Part shown: positions 49,003-57,554 of the stretch, one piece after another
How the letters are laid out: each line of letters begins with the position of its first letter
Numbering within the stretch: the stretch's first letter is position 1
Translations under genes and position numbers: made by a program
The notes under the pieces: generated by a model
What the model was told of the DNA's origin: nothing
Databases searched by the model: none
The model's input: the letters and a program-made list of their open reading frames with translations, nothing else
Virus record (IMG/VR): IMGVR_UViG_3300045921_000950
Location: 30,584 to 94,583 of that record
Source of the DNA: a virus
Reading direction: 5' to 3' (one strand)
Length of the DNA: 64,000 nt

Positions 49003-49676
49003 GAGTTAGCCTCCTCGGTGCTGCCATTTGGCAGCGCCATAGACGCACGTGGGCCTTCGTAGAAGCGCGCCCGCCTCATCACGGGCCGGAGCTCCCCGCC
49101 TCCGAACGCCACCTGCAGCTTCTCCCAGTCGTCGTCCTTGCCGCCCCGGGCCATGACCTTCCTGCCCACGACGAGTTCGAACTCCCCGGTGGGGACCCTC
49201 TCTGGGTAGAGTGAGTGCCGGGTGCTCCGTCGCTGCCTGGCCTGTTCCTCGGGCGTAGGGCGCCCCTGGAGCGCTCCGGAGGTCTCATGCTCCGAAGCTG
49301 CGTCCGGCGCCGGCGGGCTGTCCCCTGGGCGCCTGGGAGGCCTGGGTATGTAGCGGGGCTTGCGCTGCTCCGGGGGGAGTTTGGGCCGACCGAGCTTCAT
49401 GCAGGCCTCGCAGGCCAGGGTGCACTCGATGCCACGGGCCGTGGTGCGTCGCACGAACTGCCGCATGTACTTCAGGGCGAGGTCACGGGTTCCCGTGCCG
49501 CACTTCGTGCAGGCGCAGTGCCAAACGACTCCCATGCCGGGCTCGATGCGGAGCGGGTAGCGTGGGGCAAGGAACCCGAACGTCTCTCCGGAGGCGTCTC
49601 GGACGTGGACCTTGGGGTTGTTGCCGGCAAGCTTGATGAGCTGGGCTCGGATGTCGAGTTCTGGGGCCGGTGTCAT
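48999..49676 (-). CDS. Putative zinc-binding protein, unknown function
   Basis: 225 residues. HCACTKCGTGTRDL and CTLACEACM give two Cys clusters about 30 residues apart, a likely zinc site. A Pro/Arg-rich linker follows and a C-terminal beta domain (GEFELVVGRKVMARGGKDDDWEKLQVAFGGG). Overlaps both neighbours. May be a DNA-binding replication factor, given its place between helicase and initiator. Confidence 0.7.
   Translation of the reverse strand: MTPAPELDIRAQLIKLAGNNPKVHVRDASGETFGFLAPRYPLRIEPGMGVVWHCACTKCGTGTRDLALKYMRQFVRRTTARGIECTLACEACMKLGRPKLPPEQRKPRYIPRPPRRPGDSPPAPDAASEHETSGALQGRPTPEEQARQRRSTRHSLYPERVPTGEFELVVGRKVMARGGKDDDWEKLQVAFGGGELRPVMRRARFYEGPRASMALPNGSTEEANS
49022..49033. promoter_or_regulatory. 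Palindrome TGCCATTTGGCA, site 2
   Basis: One-base variant of sites 1 and 3 (centre TTT). It lies within the last codons of the zinc-protein gene, 20 bases from the start of the initiator-like gene. Confidence 0.45.
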
Positions 49677-51457
49677 AGCAGCGATTTCTGCACGAGTTCG
49701 GGGCGCTGAGGGGGTGGGGGAGCGGGCTTCGGGCGCGCGGGGGAGGCGCGCTCGCGCCCCTTCTTGAGGTAGGCGGCGGCGAGTTCGCGGATCTGGTCAC
49801 CGGACACGTCGAGCTTCTCGATGAGGTCCTGCGTCGGGTTCCGGAGGCCCTCAAGCTGCGAGCGCTTGACCTGCAAGAGGTCGGCGACAATCGGGTCGCT
49901 CCCTTCCGGCGACAGGAGGTAGTACGCGACGACGGAGTTCTTCTGGCCGTCGCGGTGGAGGCGCCCCACGCACTGGTCCATCACCCCAGTCGACCAGTCC
50001 AGCTCACCGAAGACGATCGTTCGGCATCGCTCCTGCAGCCCGTCGAGCCCGGCCCCGGCGCGGAGGGAGATGATCATCAGCGACGTCTCGCCCGAGAGGA
50101 AGCGCTCCTTGGCTGCGTTCTTCTGGGGCTCGGACTCGCTGCCCGTGTACATCGAAGGTGCGTACTCAGCGAGGCGCTCTTGCCATACCGAGTACACGTC
50201 CCTGTGCCACCCGAACAGGACGACGGGCTCGCCGCTCTCCAGGAGGATCCGTACGAAGTCCGCAACATATGGCGCCTTGGCCACGCCGGTAGCGTGCCGA
50301 ACGAGTGCGCTCAGCTCCTGAGCCGCCTGCATCTTCTCGCCACGGAACGACTGCCCCGACTCCAGGATCACGCGGGCCAAGTCGGTCGCCGCACTTTCGA
50401 TGTCCTTCAGGTGATGCTCGTCGACGTCGACCTCATGCGGGACCCGCACCACCTCGGGGAGCTCGCGACCAACTTCCTCGCGCGTTCGACGGAGCATGAC
50501 CGCGGTCTCGCGGAGGTAGGTGCCGAACGCCTTCGGGTTCTGGAGCTTCGCTCGTCCGTGCGCGTCGACCTCTCCGCACCACTCGGTGCGGAACTCCTCG
50601 AGCGTCCCGAGTGCGTTCGGCGCAACTGGGCGCAGGACGTTCCAGATCTCCCCGCCAAGGTTGTAGATCGGGGTGGCGGTCAAAGAGAGGCGGTACTCGC
50701 ACGCGTCCGCGATCGTCCGAGCGGCAGCGCCTTTCTTGGTGCCGTCGCCCGAGCGCAATTCTTGCCCTTCATCGAAGGTGACACTGCGCACAACGCCAGC
50801 AAGCGTTTCGCTCCAACCTCCGAGCTTGTGGTAATTGGTGATGATCACGTCCGGAGATGTTCCGGGCATGGCGAGCTGCCCGCGCCTGGCCCGCGGCGAG
50901 AGCGTCAGGTCGTAGGGCGTCCCCTTCTTGAGGATGTGCGTGCTCAGCTGGGGGGCGAACTTGCGGAGTTCGGCTTGCCACTGGCGCGTCAAGTGGGTGA
51001 GCGTCACCACAAGCGCCGGGCGCGCCCGCGGGTCGGAGATCATGCAGATCGCGGAAGCGGTCTTGCCTAGGCCAAGGTCATCGCAGAGGAGCAGCCCTCG
51101 ATTCGTGAGCACGAGCTCGGCTGCCACCTTCTGATAGTCCCGGGGCGGAATGGCGAGTTCGAAGGCACGGGGGGCAGCCTGCCCTGCCAGCAGCTTCGCC
51201 ACGAGGGTTTCCCGCTCGCGGTGCACGCTCGCGCTCTCGTGGAGGCGCGCCGCGTCCTCCTTTGTCATCTCGAGTGGGTACCGCTCCAAGAACCAAGCGA
51301 GGTCCCGGCTTGTGTCGATCGTGTCGGCGAGCGTCAGGTTGTCCCCCGTCTTGCGGGTCAGCTGCGGGAACAGCCGCTTGGCCCGGATGATGACGTGGGG
51401 CTCCGCCTCGAGCTTCCACTTGCCCTTCGAGAGCTTCAGCGTTCCGTACGTCTTCAT
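49673..51457 (-). CDS. SNF2-type DNA helicase/ATPase
   Basis: 594 residues. Two RecA-like domains: motif I DDLGLGKT (126-133), motif II FDEGQ (228-232, DEGQ in place of DEAH), motif III LSLTATP, then motif IV-VI with VVLFGWHRDV, ISLRAGAGLDGL and DQCVGRLHRDGQ. The C-terminus is a basic Pro-rich tail. SNF2 enzymes translocate on duplex DNA; phage copies are thought to help replication or recombination. It overlaps a small nuclease gene by four bases. Confidence 0.92.
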   Translation of the reverse strand: MKTYGTLKLSKGKWKLEAEPHVIIRAKRLFPQLTRKTGDNLTLADTIDTSRDLAWFLERYPLEMTKEDAARLHESASVHRERETLVAKLLAGQAAPRAFELAIPPRDYQKVAAELVLTNRGLLLCDDLGLGKTASAICMISDPRARPALVVTLTHLTRQWQAELRKFAPQLSTHILKKGTPYDLTLSPRARRGQLAMPGTSPDVIITNYHKLGGWSETLAGVVRSVTFDEGQELRSGDGTKKGAAARTIADACEYRLSLTATPIYNLGGEIWNVLRPVAPNALGTLEEFRTEWCGEVDAHGRAKLQNPKAFGTYLRETAVMLRRTREEVGRELPEVVRVPHEVDVDEHHLKDIESAATDLARVILESGQSFRGEKMQAAQELSALVRHATGVAKAPYVADFVRILLESGEPVVLFGWHRDVYSVWQERLAEYAPSMYTGSESEPQKNAAKERFLSGETSLMIISLRAGAGLDGLQERCRTIVFGELDWSTGVMDQCVGRLHRDGQKNSVVAYYLLSPEGSDPIVADLLQVKRSQLEGLRNPTQDLIEKLDVSGDQIRELAAAYLKKGRERASPARPKPAPPPPQRPELVQKSLL

Positions 51458-51801
51458 AGTCCTCCCAAACAGATCGCAGCGACGCGCTTCTCGCGGAGGG
51501 CGCTCGGCAGCAGCAGGTGTTTCCGTCGCGTGCTCACCAGCACGAGCTCAGAGACGCGCTCGTGCTGGGCGTATCGGTCCAGCTGGCGGATGAGCTGCGC
51601 CAGGGACCCATCGACCTTCAGCTCCACCCCGACCGACCCCACCATGAAGTCGATGCGGTCCCGCGGAGAGAGCCGGACCTCCCGCTCGAAGGCCACGCCG
51701 GCCGCGTTGAGCAGCTGGGCTACGGCGTTGCCGAGCTCCTCCTCGTCCGTCGTGAGGACGGCGCGCCCGGAGAGGGCACGGCGGATCGTTTCGACGCTCA
51801 T
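51454..51801 (-). CDS. PD-(D/E)XK-like small nuclease
   Basis: 115 residues; ATG overlaps the preceding stop. RDRIDFMVGSVGVELKVDGSLAQLIRQLDRYAQH contains Asp in RIDF, the ExK of VELK, and the following helix with Gln, the PD-(D/E)XK core plan. It lies directly before the SNF2 helicase and overlaps it, so the two probably act together on DNA. Family assignment is by motif only. Confidence 0.7.
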   Translation of the reverse strand: MSVETIRRALSGRAVLTTDEEELGNAVAQLLNAAGVAFEREVRLSPRDRIDFMVGSVGVELKVDGSLAQLIRQLDRYAQHERVSELVLVSTRRKHLLLPSALREKRVAAICLGGL

Positions 51802-52424
51802 CCGATCGGCCACCACTCACTCCGTGGGTGGGCGAGGTCGAAGAGGAACCAAGCGAAGTCTCGGCTGCCCGAGCCTTCGCCGCCGAACTTGGGTCGGGTG
51901 CGGAAGGGGTGCTGGCAGCTCCGGTGCTTCGAGTGGATGTGCTTGCAGCGGTCGTCGCCCGTGGCGAAGGCCAGCGGCAGTAGCGTGGCAACGAACCCGT
52001 CCGGCTGGCAGAGTTCGATGGCCTTCTCCACGAACTCGCGCCCGATGGTCTCTCGCGGCTTCGAGTAGGGAGGGTTGAACAGCGCGAGCTTTCGGGCGCG
52101 ACTCTCCCGGCGGAAGCATTCGTGCAGCCGCTGCATCAGGAAGAAGTCGCCGTGGTGGAGACTCCACACTCGGTGCTTCGCCTCGAGCTCAGCGAACCGC
52201 CCGTCGTGGAGCTCCACCGCCCAGACGCCGGCAACGTCGAGGTGGGGTAGGGCAGCGTCGAGGATGGCCCCGTGCCCTGCAGCCGGCTCGAGGAGCGCCC
52301 ACCGCTCCCCCTGGGGGAGGAGCGGGAGCACGGCTTCCACGGCCCAGCGCGGGGTCGACCAGAAGTCGAGGTCGTCCCCCACCTGGGAGACGTCGATGCC
52401 TGGGAGCGCGAGGGTGCTAGGCAC
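51798..52424 (-). CDS. N6-adenine DNA methyltransferase-like protein
   Basis: 208 residues. WALLEPAAGHGAILDAAL is a SAM-binding motif I and LALFNPPYSKPRE the NPPY catalytic motif. The region EFVEKAIELCQPDGFVATLLPLAF fits motif VI. Compact, without a clear target-recognition domain. First of four DNA methyltransferases in this operon; no restriction enzyme accompanies it. Confidence 0.88.
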   Translation of the reverse strand: MPSTLALPGIDVSQVGDDLDFWSTPRWAVEAVLPLLPQGERWALLEPAAGHGAILDAALPHLDVAGVWAVELHDGRFAELEAKHRVWSLHHGDFFLMQRLHECFRRESRARKLALFNPPYSKPRETIGREFVEKAIELCQPDGFVATLLPLAFATGDDRCKHIHSKHRSCQHPFRTRPKFGGEGSGSRDFAWFLFDLAHPRSEWWPIG

Positions 52425-52704
52425 GTTCCCCCCTCAGAACCTCCTCGAGCCGGTCGAGGGACAGGTTCAGCGCGTCCCGCATGGTCGCGTAGCCCTCGCG
52501 CAGGGAGTACTGGACGACGAGCACCAAGACGTCCGCCATCTCCTTCGTGACCTTCGACCGGGGCACTCGCCCGCGCTCGTAGTCGGCGATGGCGGCGATG
52601 AGCTCCCCGCATTCACCCGTCGTCTGAAGCAACTGCTTCATGTCCTCGCGCTCGCGGACTGCCCGTTGGCAGACAGCGAGGAGGCGGCCGGTGATTTCGA
52701 TCAC
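52417..52704 (-). CDS. MazG-like nucleotide pyrophosphohydrolase
   Basis: 95 residues. LLQTTGECGELIAAIADYERGR and KEMADVLVLV form the MazG helical metal site (ExxE...ExxD pattern: GECGELIAA, EMADV). Such phage enzymes hydrolyse NTPs or dNTPs, or lower (p)ppGpp. Short, single-domain type. Confidence 0.85.
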   Translation of the reverse strand: MIEITGRLLAVCQRAVREREDMKQLLQTTGECGELIAAIADYERGRVPRSKVTKEMADVLVLVVQYSLREGYATMRDALNLSLDRLEEVLRGERA

Positions 52705-53369
52705 GCGAGCACCCGATTGCCTTTCGCGAGCACAAGGGCATCAGCTGCCGCTCTGGCCTCCTCACGCGTTGGTGCCTCGCCCACGGCTCCGTCACCACTG
52801 TCCCCGTACCTGTACCAGCCCGGGGTATCGAAGGTCGCATGTGGCGCGCCGCCGATGTTCTTGGCGTTCCAAGCGTAGAACCCGGCCTTGTCCGCCCGAC
52901 ACTCCCGGTCGTCGCCATCGCTAAGCGAGTAGCGCGACCAGGCCGGAATAACCTGAGGGGCCATCTTCGCCAACGCGAGCCGGCGCTCCTCCGGAAGCGA
53001 TGCCCAGAACTGCTCCGGGGTGAGCTCGGTGTCGGTGCAGGCGGCGGTGGGCTCCTCCACGTGCTGCGCCGCAATCGCCGCCCTCACGTCCGCCGGCAGG
53101 TTCTCCAGGAACTCCTTCGGAGCAGAGCGGATCGCCTCCCATTGCCTCGGGTCTGCGGGGTACATGGCCGCCAGCCAGCCTTGGATCTGCACGGCGGCAA
53201 ACGCGCCGATCACCTTGTCGGACTCGTCGGAGCTGGTGGTGACGACCACGACCAGTCCCTTGGGGTTCATCTCGAGTTCGATGCGAATGCCCCGTTTGTC
53301 GAACCCGCGCTCCACCGCGGCGAGAAGTTCCTGGTACCTGCGCTTGCTGAATCGCTCGGTCTTCTTCAT
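52701..53369 (-). CDS. Unknown protein of the early region
   Basis: 222 residues. An N-terminal alpha-beta part (KRRYQELLAAVERGFDKRGIRIELEMNPKGLVVVVT), a middle helical part (ADVRAAIAAQHVEE, ELTPEQFWASLPEERRLALAKM), and a C-terminal domain with FYAWNAKNIGGAPHATFDTPGWYRYGD. No family recognised. Overlaps the MazG-like gene by four bases. Confidence 0.7.
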   Translation of the reverse strand: MKKTERFSKRRYQELLAAVERGFDKRGIRIELEMNPKGLVVVVTTSSDESDKVIGAFAAVQIQGWLAAMYPADPRQWEAIRSAPKEFLENLPADVRAAIAAQHVEEPTAACTDTELTPEQFWASLPEERRLALAKMAPQVIPAWSRYSLSDGDDRECRADKAGFYAWNAKNIGGAPHATFDTPGWYRYGDSGDGAVGEAPTREEARAAADALVLAKGNRVLA

Positions 53370-53635
53370 CGCCCCGTGACCTTCCCCTCAGCCACGCAGC
53401 TCGCAGCGAACAGCAGCTGCAGCGCAGCGTGGTGCAGCTTGAGCTCCCCGCTCGCCTCGTCGCGGCCCTCGTACATCGGGCCAGCGGCGCACATCGCCGT
53501 GTCCGCCTCGTGGAAGTGGAAGTCGGCGTCGAGGTGCCGCACTTCGACGACACCCTGAGAGACGATCCGCTCGAGCGCGTCGAGTTGGGCACCGAGCCCG
53601 ATGGCGTGGAGGTTGGGGTACTTGTCGTCCTTCAT
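53366..53635 (-). CDS. Small unknown protein
   Basis: 89 residues; ATG overlaps the Dam stop (ATGA). YPNLHAIGLGAQLDALERIVSQGVVEVRHLDADFHFHEAD and a helical C-terminus. His-rich acidic centre. No family recognised. Confidence 0.68.
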   Translation of the reverse strand: MKDDKYPNLHAIGLGAQLDALERIVSQGVVEVRHLDADFHFHEADTAMCAAGPMYEGRDEASGELKLHHAALQLLFAASCVAEGKVTGR

Positions 53636-54819
53636 GAAGCCTCTCCGAACAGAGAAACCTGCCGGTTCTGCTCGAGCGGCAGGCAGTGGGGGCTGAACCA
53701 GATCCGCTCCTTTGAGCGGTTGTCGTTGCCCTCGGCGGCGTACCCGCGGGGCGCCTTCCAGGCGTACTCGCGCCACGTTGGTGGCATCTCGTGCTCACCC
53801 TCGTAGCCGCAGAGCGCGATCCGTAGGTCCGGGTCATCCCCGTGATCGAGCGCCCACTCGCGGACCCTGGAGGAGATCGCCGCCTCGTCCTCGGTGTAGA
53901 GGTACCGGCAGCGGAGGTCCAAGTCGTATGGCGGGTCGAGGAACACCGCGCATGGGCGGCGCCCCCCTACATTCTTGCCCTTGCCCAATACGCTGGGACC
54001 GAGCACCCGCGTCCAATCCCCGCAGGCAACACGAACCCGACGGAGACGCTCCTGCAGCCGGAGAAACCACTCCTCGCAAGGCGCGGCCGCAACCCCGTTC
54101 AGTCCGCGGTCGTTGCCCAGAGCAGTTAGGTGGACCCCCTGGCCCGCCTGTGAAAGAGCAGGGCGACGTCCAGGCGAGTAGGCGGCGCGCAAGGCCTCGT
54201 CCGAGTGGACTCCTCGGCCCGGGTTGTCCCCGGACATCACGGGGCGCTTCTGGTGGGTTCCGGAGTGGACTCCTCGCCCTGAGTGCATCCCGTTCCGCGT
54301 GGTGACGGCGAGGTCCGGGAGCTGGCGCTTCGGCTCGTAGCCCGCCTGGGAGTGCACACCCTTCCCGATTCCGTCCAGCTTGGGATGTTTCCTGTTCCGT
54401 GGCTCAGCGCACCAGCCGCCGCCGATCCACTGGCAGATGCCCCACACCCACCAGCCCGCAACCTTGGCGTCGTAGTAGTCCGGGTCGATGTGCATGCGCT
54501 CCCTGAACTCGTGCTGATTCACGAGCCAGAGGTGACGCGCGTGCATGTCCGCTTCGTTCACCGGGTAGTCGCACCACTCGGCCACCGCCCACGGGTCGTG
54601 CGTGATCGCACGCCAGAAGTTGGCGACGTAGCGGTCGATGTCGTTGACGGTCTCGATCTTCCCGGGGCCGCCCGGGCGAGCCAGGAGCACGGCGCCACTA
54701 CCAAAGAACGGTTCAACATAGTTGTTGATCGACGGTCCGAAGGCTTTCCAGACAACGTCTGCAACCCGCCTCTTCCCGCCGAACCAAGGAAAGGGCGCTC
54801 GTAGCGACTGCTCCGTCAC
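53632..54819 (-). CDS. DNA adenine methyltransferase, D12 (Dam) class
   Basis: 395 residues; GTG start after GGAGGGG. PFPWFGGKRRVA (motif with SAM contact), VEPFFGSGAVLL, and DPPY at 295-298 are the D12 signatures. A large insert (about 150-235) holds four copies of G(K/R/Q)GVH(S/L), at 152, 181, 201 and 226, probably part of a target-recognition loop. Would methylate N6 of adenine, perhaps in GATC-like sites, to protect phage DNA or mark replication. Confidence 0.9.
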   Translation of the reverse strand: MTEQSLRAPFPWFGGKRRVADVVWKAFGPSINNYVEPFFGSGAVLLARPGGPGKIETVNDIDRYVANFWRAITHDPWAVAEWCDYPVNEADMHARHLWLVNQHEFRERMHIDPDYYDAKVAGWWVWGICQWIGGGWCAEPRNRKHPKLDGIGKGVHSQAGYEPKRQLPDLAVTTRNGMHSGRGVHSGTHQKRPVMSGDNPGRGVHSDEALRAAYSPGRRPALSQAGQGVHLTALGNDRGLNGVAAAPCEEWFLRLQERLRRVRVACGDWTRVLGPSVLGKGKNVGGRRPCAVFLDPPYDLDLRCRYLYTEDEAAISSRVREWALDHGDDPDLRIALCGYEGEHEMPPTWREYAWKAPRGYAAEGNDNRSKERIWFSPHCLPLEQNRQVSLFGEAS

Positions 54820-54935
54820 AGGACCCCTCCAGGTCGCTCGCTCCAGCGCTTGCCGTTGAAGTAGTTCGGGCTACATTCCTGCCAATGCGCCGCGCGGATG
54901 GGACGTTTGCTCCTGGATTCCCAGCAGAGAATCAC
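54816..54935 (-). pseudogene. Remnant of a small gene interrupted by the HNH gene
   Basis: A leftward frame ends AAHWQECSPNYFNGKRW plus nine residues and its stop overlaps the Dam start as GTGA, the normal junction here. Only about 23 codons precede the HNH start; upstream codons are antisense to the HNH gene and the only start is a poor GTG. I read this as the 3' end of a small gene whose 5' part was displaced by the insertion. It may still be a real micro-gene. Confidence 0.4.
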
Positions 54936-55400
54936 CTCCCGGTCGGCACGGTGCGCATCCGAACTAGGCACAAGCGGGGCGGCGTGAAACGCGCCTGGGT
55001 CAAGGTTGCCGAGCCCAACAAGTGGAAGCTGCGGGCTCAGGTAGTGTGGGAAGCCCAGCATGGACCGATGCCGCGTGGGACGGTCGTCCACCACAAGGAC
55101 GAGAACACGCTGAACGACGCCATTGATAACCTCGAACTGCTCACGAAGGCCGCCCACCTCGATGAACATCGGGGGATGTATCTCGGGACGACGGTGCCGA
55201 AGCTGATCGAGGCACGGCGGTCGCGTCGTTGGTCGACCAAGAGCGAAACGAAGCGTACCGGGGCTCCGCCGAAGTACGACGACGCTGCGCTTGAGGCGGC
55301 CAGAGTGGAAATCGCGAGAGGCATGAGCCCGAACGAGGCGGCCAAACGGTTCGGCGTGTCGCGCACGACCTGCTACCGATTGAAGAGCGGAGTGCGCTGA
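54885..55400 (+). CDS. HNH endonuclease, homing-type
   Basis: 171 residues, one of few rightward genes. A NUMOD-like start (RADGTFAPGFPAENHLPVGTVRIRT), then PNKWKLRAQVVWEAQHGPMPRGTVVHHKDENTLNDAIDNLELLT, the HNH_3 core (His-His, Asn, His in AAHLDEHR), and a C-terminal HTH (SPNEAAKRFGVSRTTCYRLKSG) for site binding. Free-standing mobile nuclease inserted between methyltransferase genes. No good ribosome site precedes the ATG. Confidence 0.9.
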   Translation: MRRADGTFAPGFPAENHLPVGTVRIRTRHKRGGVKRAWVKVAEPNKWKLRAQVVWEAQHGPMPRGTVVHHKDENTLNDAIDNLELLTKAAHLDEHRGMYLGTTVPKLIEARRSRRWSTKSETKRTGAPPKYDDAALEAARVEIARGMSPNEAAKRFGVSRTTCYRLKSGVR

Positions 55401-55428
55401 CACGCACCACACCACGTCCCGGAGCACG

Positions 55429-55623
55429 TTAGCCATGGGAGTTCTCCAGAGATCCGACGTAGCAGAGGGCTTTGACGAACGCTCCGTTCGGCTCGCGCCG
55501 CTCCTCACCGCGCCCAAGCGGGCCGTTCTGCCATGAAATGCACAGGCCGTTCCCGCTGACGACTCCGCCTGCCGGATTGCCGTCGTTGTCGGTCCAGTTT
55601 TCGTGTTTGATGATCTGTGGCAC
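55429..55623 (-). CDS. Conserved small phage protein
   Basis: 64 residues; GTG after AAGGA. NPAGGVVSGNGLCISWQNGPLGRGEERREPNGAFVKAL is a compact motif I have seen as an uncharacterised phage family (SWQNGPLGRG, EPNGAFV). Function unknown. Confidence 0.8.
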   Translation of the reverse strand: MPQIIKHENWTDNDGNPAGGVVSGNGLCISWQNGPLGRGEERREPNGAFVKALCYVGSLENSHG

Positions 55624-55669
55624 GTCTTTTCCTTGGTTGTCCGCCTGAGGCGGTTTGACTGATTAGGGG

Positions 55670-56596
55670 TCATGCAACCTCCGCGAGCCGCTCGATGAGC
55701 TTCCGAGCCGGCGGCGGGCACACCGCGTTCCCGAGCCCGACGATCTGCTCGCGTCGCTTCGAGGTAGCTGGCCAGGCGTAGGACTCCGGGAACCCCATGG
55801 CCCTGGCGGTCTCCCGCACCGTCAGCGGCCGGTACCGGTCGCCATCGACAACGACCCACTGGTCCTTCGTGGTGATCGTCCGGATCGGCTCGTGGAGGGG
55901 CACGCCGGGGTGCCCGGTGACGTGCTGGGAGAGGCACCGGGTGCCGTGGTTCCGGACGGCGCGCACCATGCGCTCTTGGGCGTCGGCACTCGCCACCGAC
56001 CGGGGGCGCCAATCGCCGTCTTCCCAGTCGATGCAGGGGCCGAAGGGGCGCTCCACGGCCCGCTCCGTTGCGAGGTCGTGGAACTCGTAGAAGGCGCGGG
56101 CCATGCGCTTGCGTGTCGCGGCGATGAACAGCCGGGTGCGGCGCTGCGGGGCGCCATGGCGGCTCGCCGTCACCAGGAGCTCGGCCAGGTGGTACCCAAG
56201 GGCATAAAGCGCCGCACGCCACTGCGGGTAGAGCCGCCAGCGCGTGAAGCGTGGAACGTTTTCGACCAGGATCCCGCGGGGCTCGGTCGCGTCCGCGCAG
56301 TCGACGACTGCCCAGGCCGTGGCGCGCATGGCGTCGTGGATGGGTCGCCGGTTGGGCTGGGAAGCTGAGGAGTGCCCTTGGCAGGCCGGAGACGCCAGGA
56401 GCAGGTCGTAGGGCGGGAGCGCTGTCCAGTCGGCCTGACGCAAGTCCTGGCAGACGTGCTCGGTGCGCGGGTGGTTCAGCGCATGCGCCTCTACGGCGAG
56501 CGGCCAGTGGTTTGCGGCCCATGCCACTTCGACGCCGGCTTGCTCGGCCGCGCAGGTGAAACCACCCCAACCGCTGAAGAGGTCGACCGCTCTCAC
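55670..56596 (-). CDS. DNA cytosine-C5 methyltransferase
   Basis: 308 residues. Motif I VDLFSGWGGF, motif IV SPACQGHS with catalytic Cys72 (AC replaces the usual PC), motif VI ENV (111-113), motif VIII QRRTRLFIAA, and motifs IX/X LTVRETARAMGFPESY, IVGLGNAVCPPPARKL. A short target-recognition region indicates a small orphan enzyme. The P-to-A change before Cys is uncommon but compatible with activity. Confidence 0.9.
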   Translation of the reverse strand: MRAVDLFSGWGGFTCAAEQAGVEVAWAANHWPLAVEAHALNHPRTEHVCQDLRQADWTALPPYDLLLASPACQGHSSASQPNRRPIHDAMRATAWAVVDCADATEPRGILVENVPRFTRWRLYPQWRAALYALGYHLAELLVTASRHGAPQRRTRLFIAATRKRMARAFYEFHDLATERAVERPFGPCIDWEDGDWRPRSVASADAQERMVRAVRNHGTRCLSQHVTGHPGVPLHEPIRTITTKDQWVVVDGDRYRPLTVRETARAMGFPESYAWPATSKRREQIVGLGNAVCPPPARKLIERLAEVA

Positions 56597-56853
56597 CGCT
56601 TCCTCCGCCGCGCCAGCTTGGCGGCCTTGCGGCGCTCGTGGCGGTTCATGGGAGGGAGGATGGCTGGTGCTTGGAGCTTCAGCTTCTGGAACTCATTGAG
56701 CGCCGGGCTGTAGCCAGCCGAGACCTGTCCGAAGCGCAGGCTGATCGCCTCCAACTGGGCGCGAACCTCCTCAACGCTCTTGCCGATCGCGTTCGCAAGT
56801 CGCTCGCAGAATTCCTCGATGCGGCGGTCGGAAGCGAAGGTGACCTCATCCAT
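56593..56853 (-). CDS. Small basic-tailed unknown protein
   Basis: 86 residues; the ATG is chosen because it overlaps the preceding gene by 8 bases. RRIEEFCERLANAIGKSVEEVRAQLEAISLRFGQ is helical; the C-terminus NRHERRKAAKLARRRKR is very basic. No family recognised. Confidence 0.68.
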   Translation of the reverse strand: MDEVTFASDRRIEEFCERLANAIGKSVEEVRAQLEAISLRFGQVSAGYSPALNEFQKLKLQAPAILPPMNRHERRKAAKLARRRKR

Positions 56854-57178
56854 GGTCGCCTCCGTCTCGCTCGAGCTCCTCGCGGAGCCAAGCTCGTGCC
56901 AGCGCGTAGCCGCGCGCGTTCCGAGGGGCACGCATGGCCAGAGACCACGCTTGGTCCTCCAGGAGTTGGAGCTGGATCCACTCGCCGTCATTGCCGCGGT
57001 ACCGCTCCAGCAGTCGAAGCGATGAACAGATAGCTCTGACGACGCACTCGTCCGGCCTTTTCCACCAGAACAGCCCTTGCGTCGGGAGGCCCTCGCCCGT
57101 CTCCAGAGCGTGAACGCAGCGGTCTATCCACCTCGTCAGCGCGTCAGGCACGGCGGCGCCGGTGGGCACTTCAGGCAT
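56846..57178 (-). CDS. Unknown protein of the early region
   Basis: 110 residues. PDALTRWIDRCVHALETGEGLP, LFWWKRPDECVVRAICSSLRLLERYRGNDGEW and YALARAWLREELERDGGDHG: largely helical with conserved-looking Trp. No family recognised. Overlaps both neighbours by 8 bases. Confidence 0.68.
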   Translation of the reverse strand: MPEVPTGAAVPDALTRWIDRCVHALETGEGLPTQGLFWWKRPDECVVRAICSSLRLLERYRGNDGEWIQLQLLEDQAWSLAMRAPRNARGYALARAWLREELERDGGDHG

Positions 57179-57521
57179 GGGCTACACCTCCCCGGAGCTC
57201 GGCTAGACGCGCCATGAGCGAGTCAAAGAGCGCGTTCTGCTGTCGACGCGTGAGCGCCACCGAGTCCCCACCGCGAGACGGCGTGACCCACACGACTCGG
57301 CCTGGGTCCCCGGAGAACACGAGCCCGCCGGCACCCGCCGTGTAGCCGACTCCGCGCTCCCGAGCGTCGCGCAACGCATCCAGCACGGAGGCGACCTGGC
57401 GAGGCCCGAGAGCCACCTCCTGCCTGCCGCAGAAGAACTTCGTCCAGCGCCCGTCGCTCTCCACACGAACGGCGCGCCTCTCCTTGAGGTAGGGGGCGAT
57501 CGAAATGACACGTCCAGCCAT
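57171..57521 (-). CDS. Unknown protein of the early region
   Basis: 116 residues; second ATG of the frame chosen. Beta-rich N-terminus (VRVESDGRWTKFFCGRQEVALGPRQVASVLDALRDA), a Gly-rich loop and helical end. Preceded by a TGCCATATGGCA palindrome 34 bases upstream of the start. No family recognised. Confidence 0.68.
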   Translation of the reverse strand: MAGRVISIAPYLKERRAVRVESDGRWTKFFCGRQEVALGPRQVASVLDALRDARERGVGYTAGAGGLVFSGDPGRVVWVTPSRGGDSVALTRRQQNALFDSLMARLAELRGGVAHA

Positions 57522-57554
57522 GAATTGGGGGCCTCGGGTGGGGGAGGTGAATGC

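Noticed and set aside
54933-56570. Long leftward open frame (584 codons overall) across the HNH and C5 methyltransferase genes
   Set aside because: It overlaps two well-supported genes and has Arg/Ala/Pro-rich low-complexity sequence; only its last codons (54816-54935) look like a gene remnant and are reported as such.
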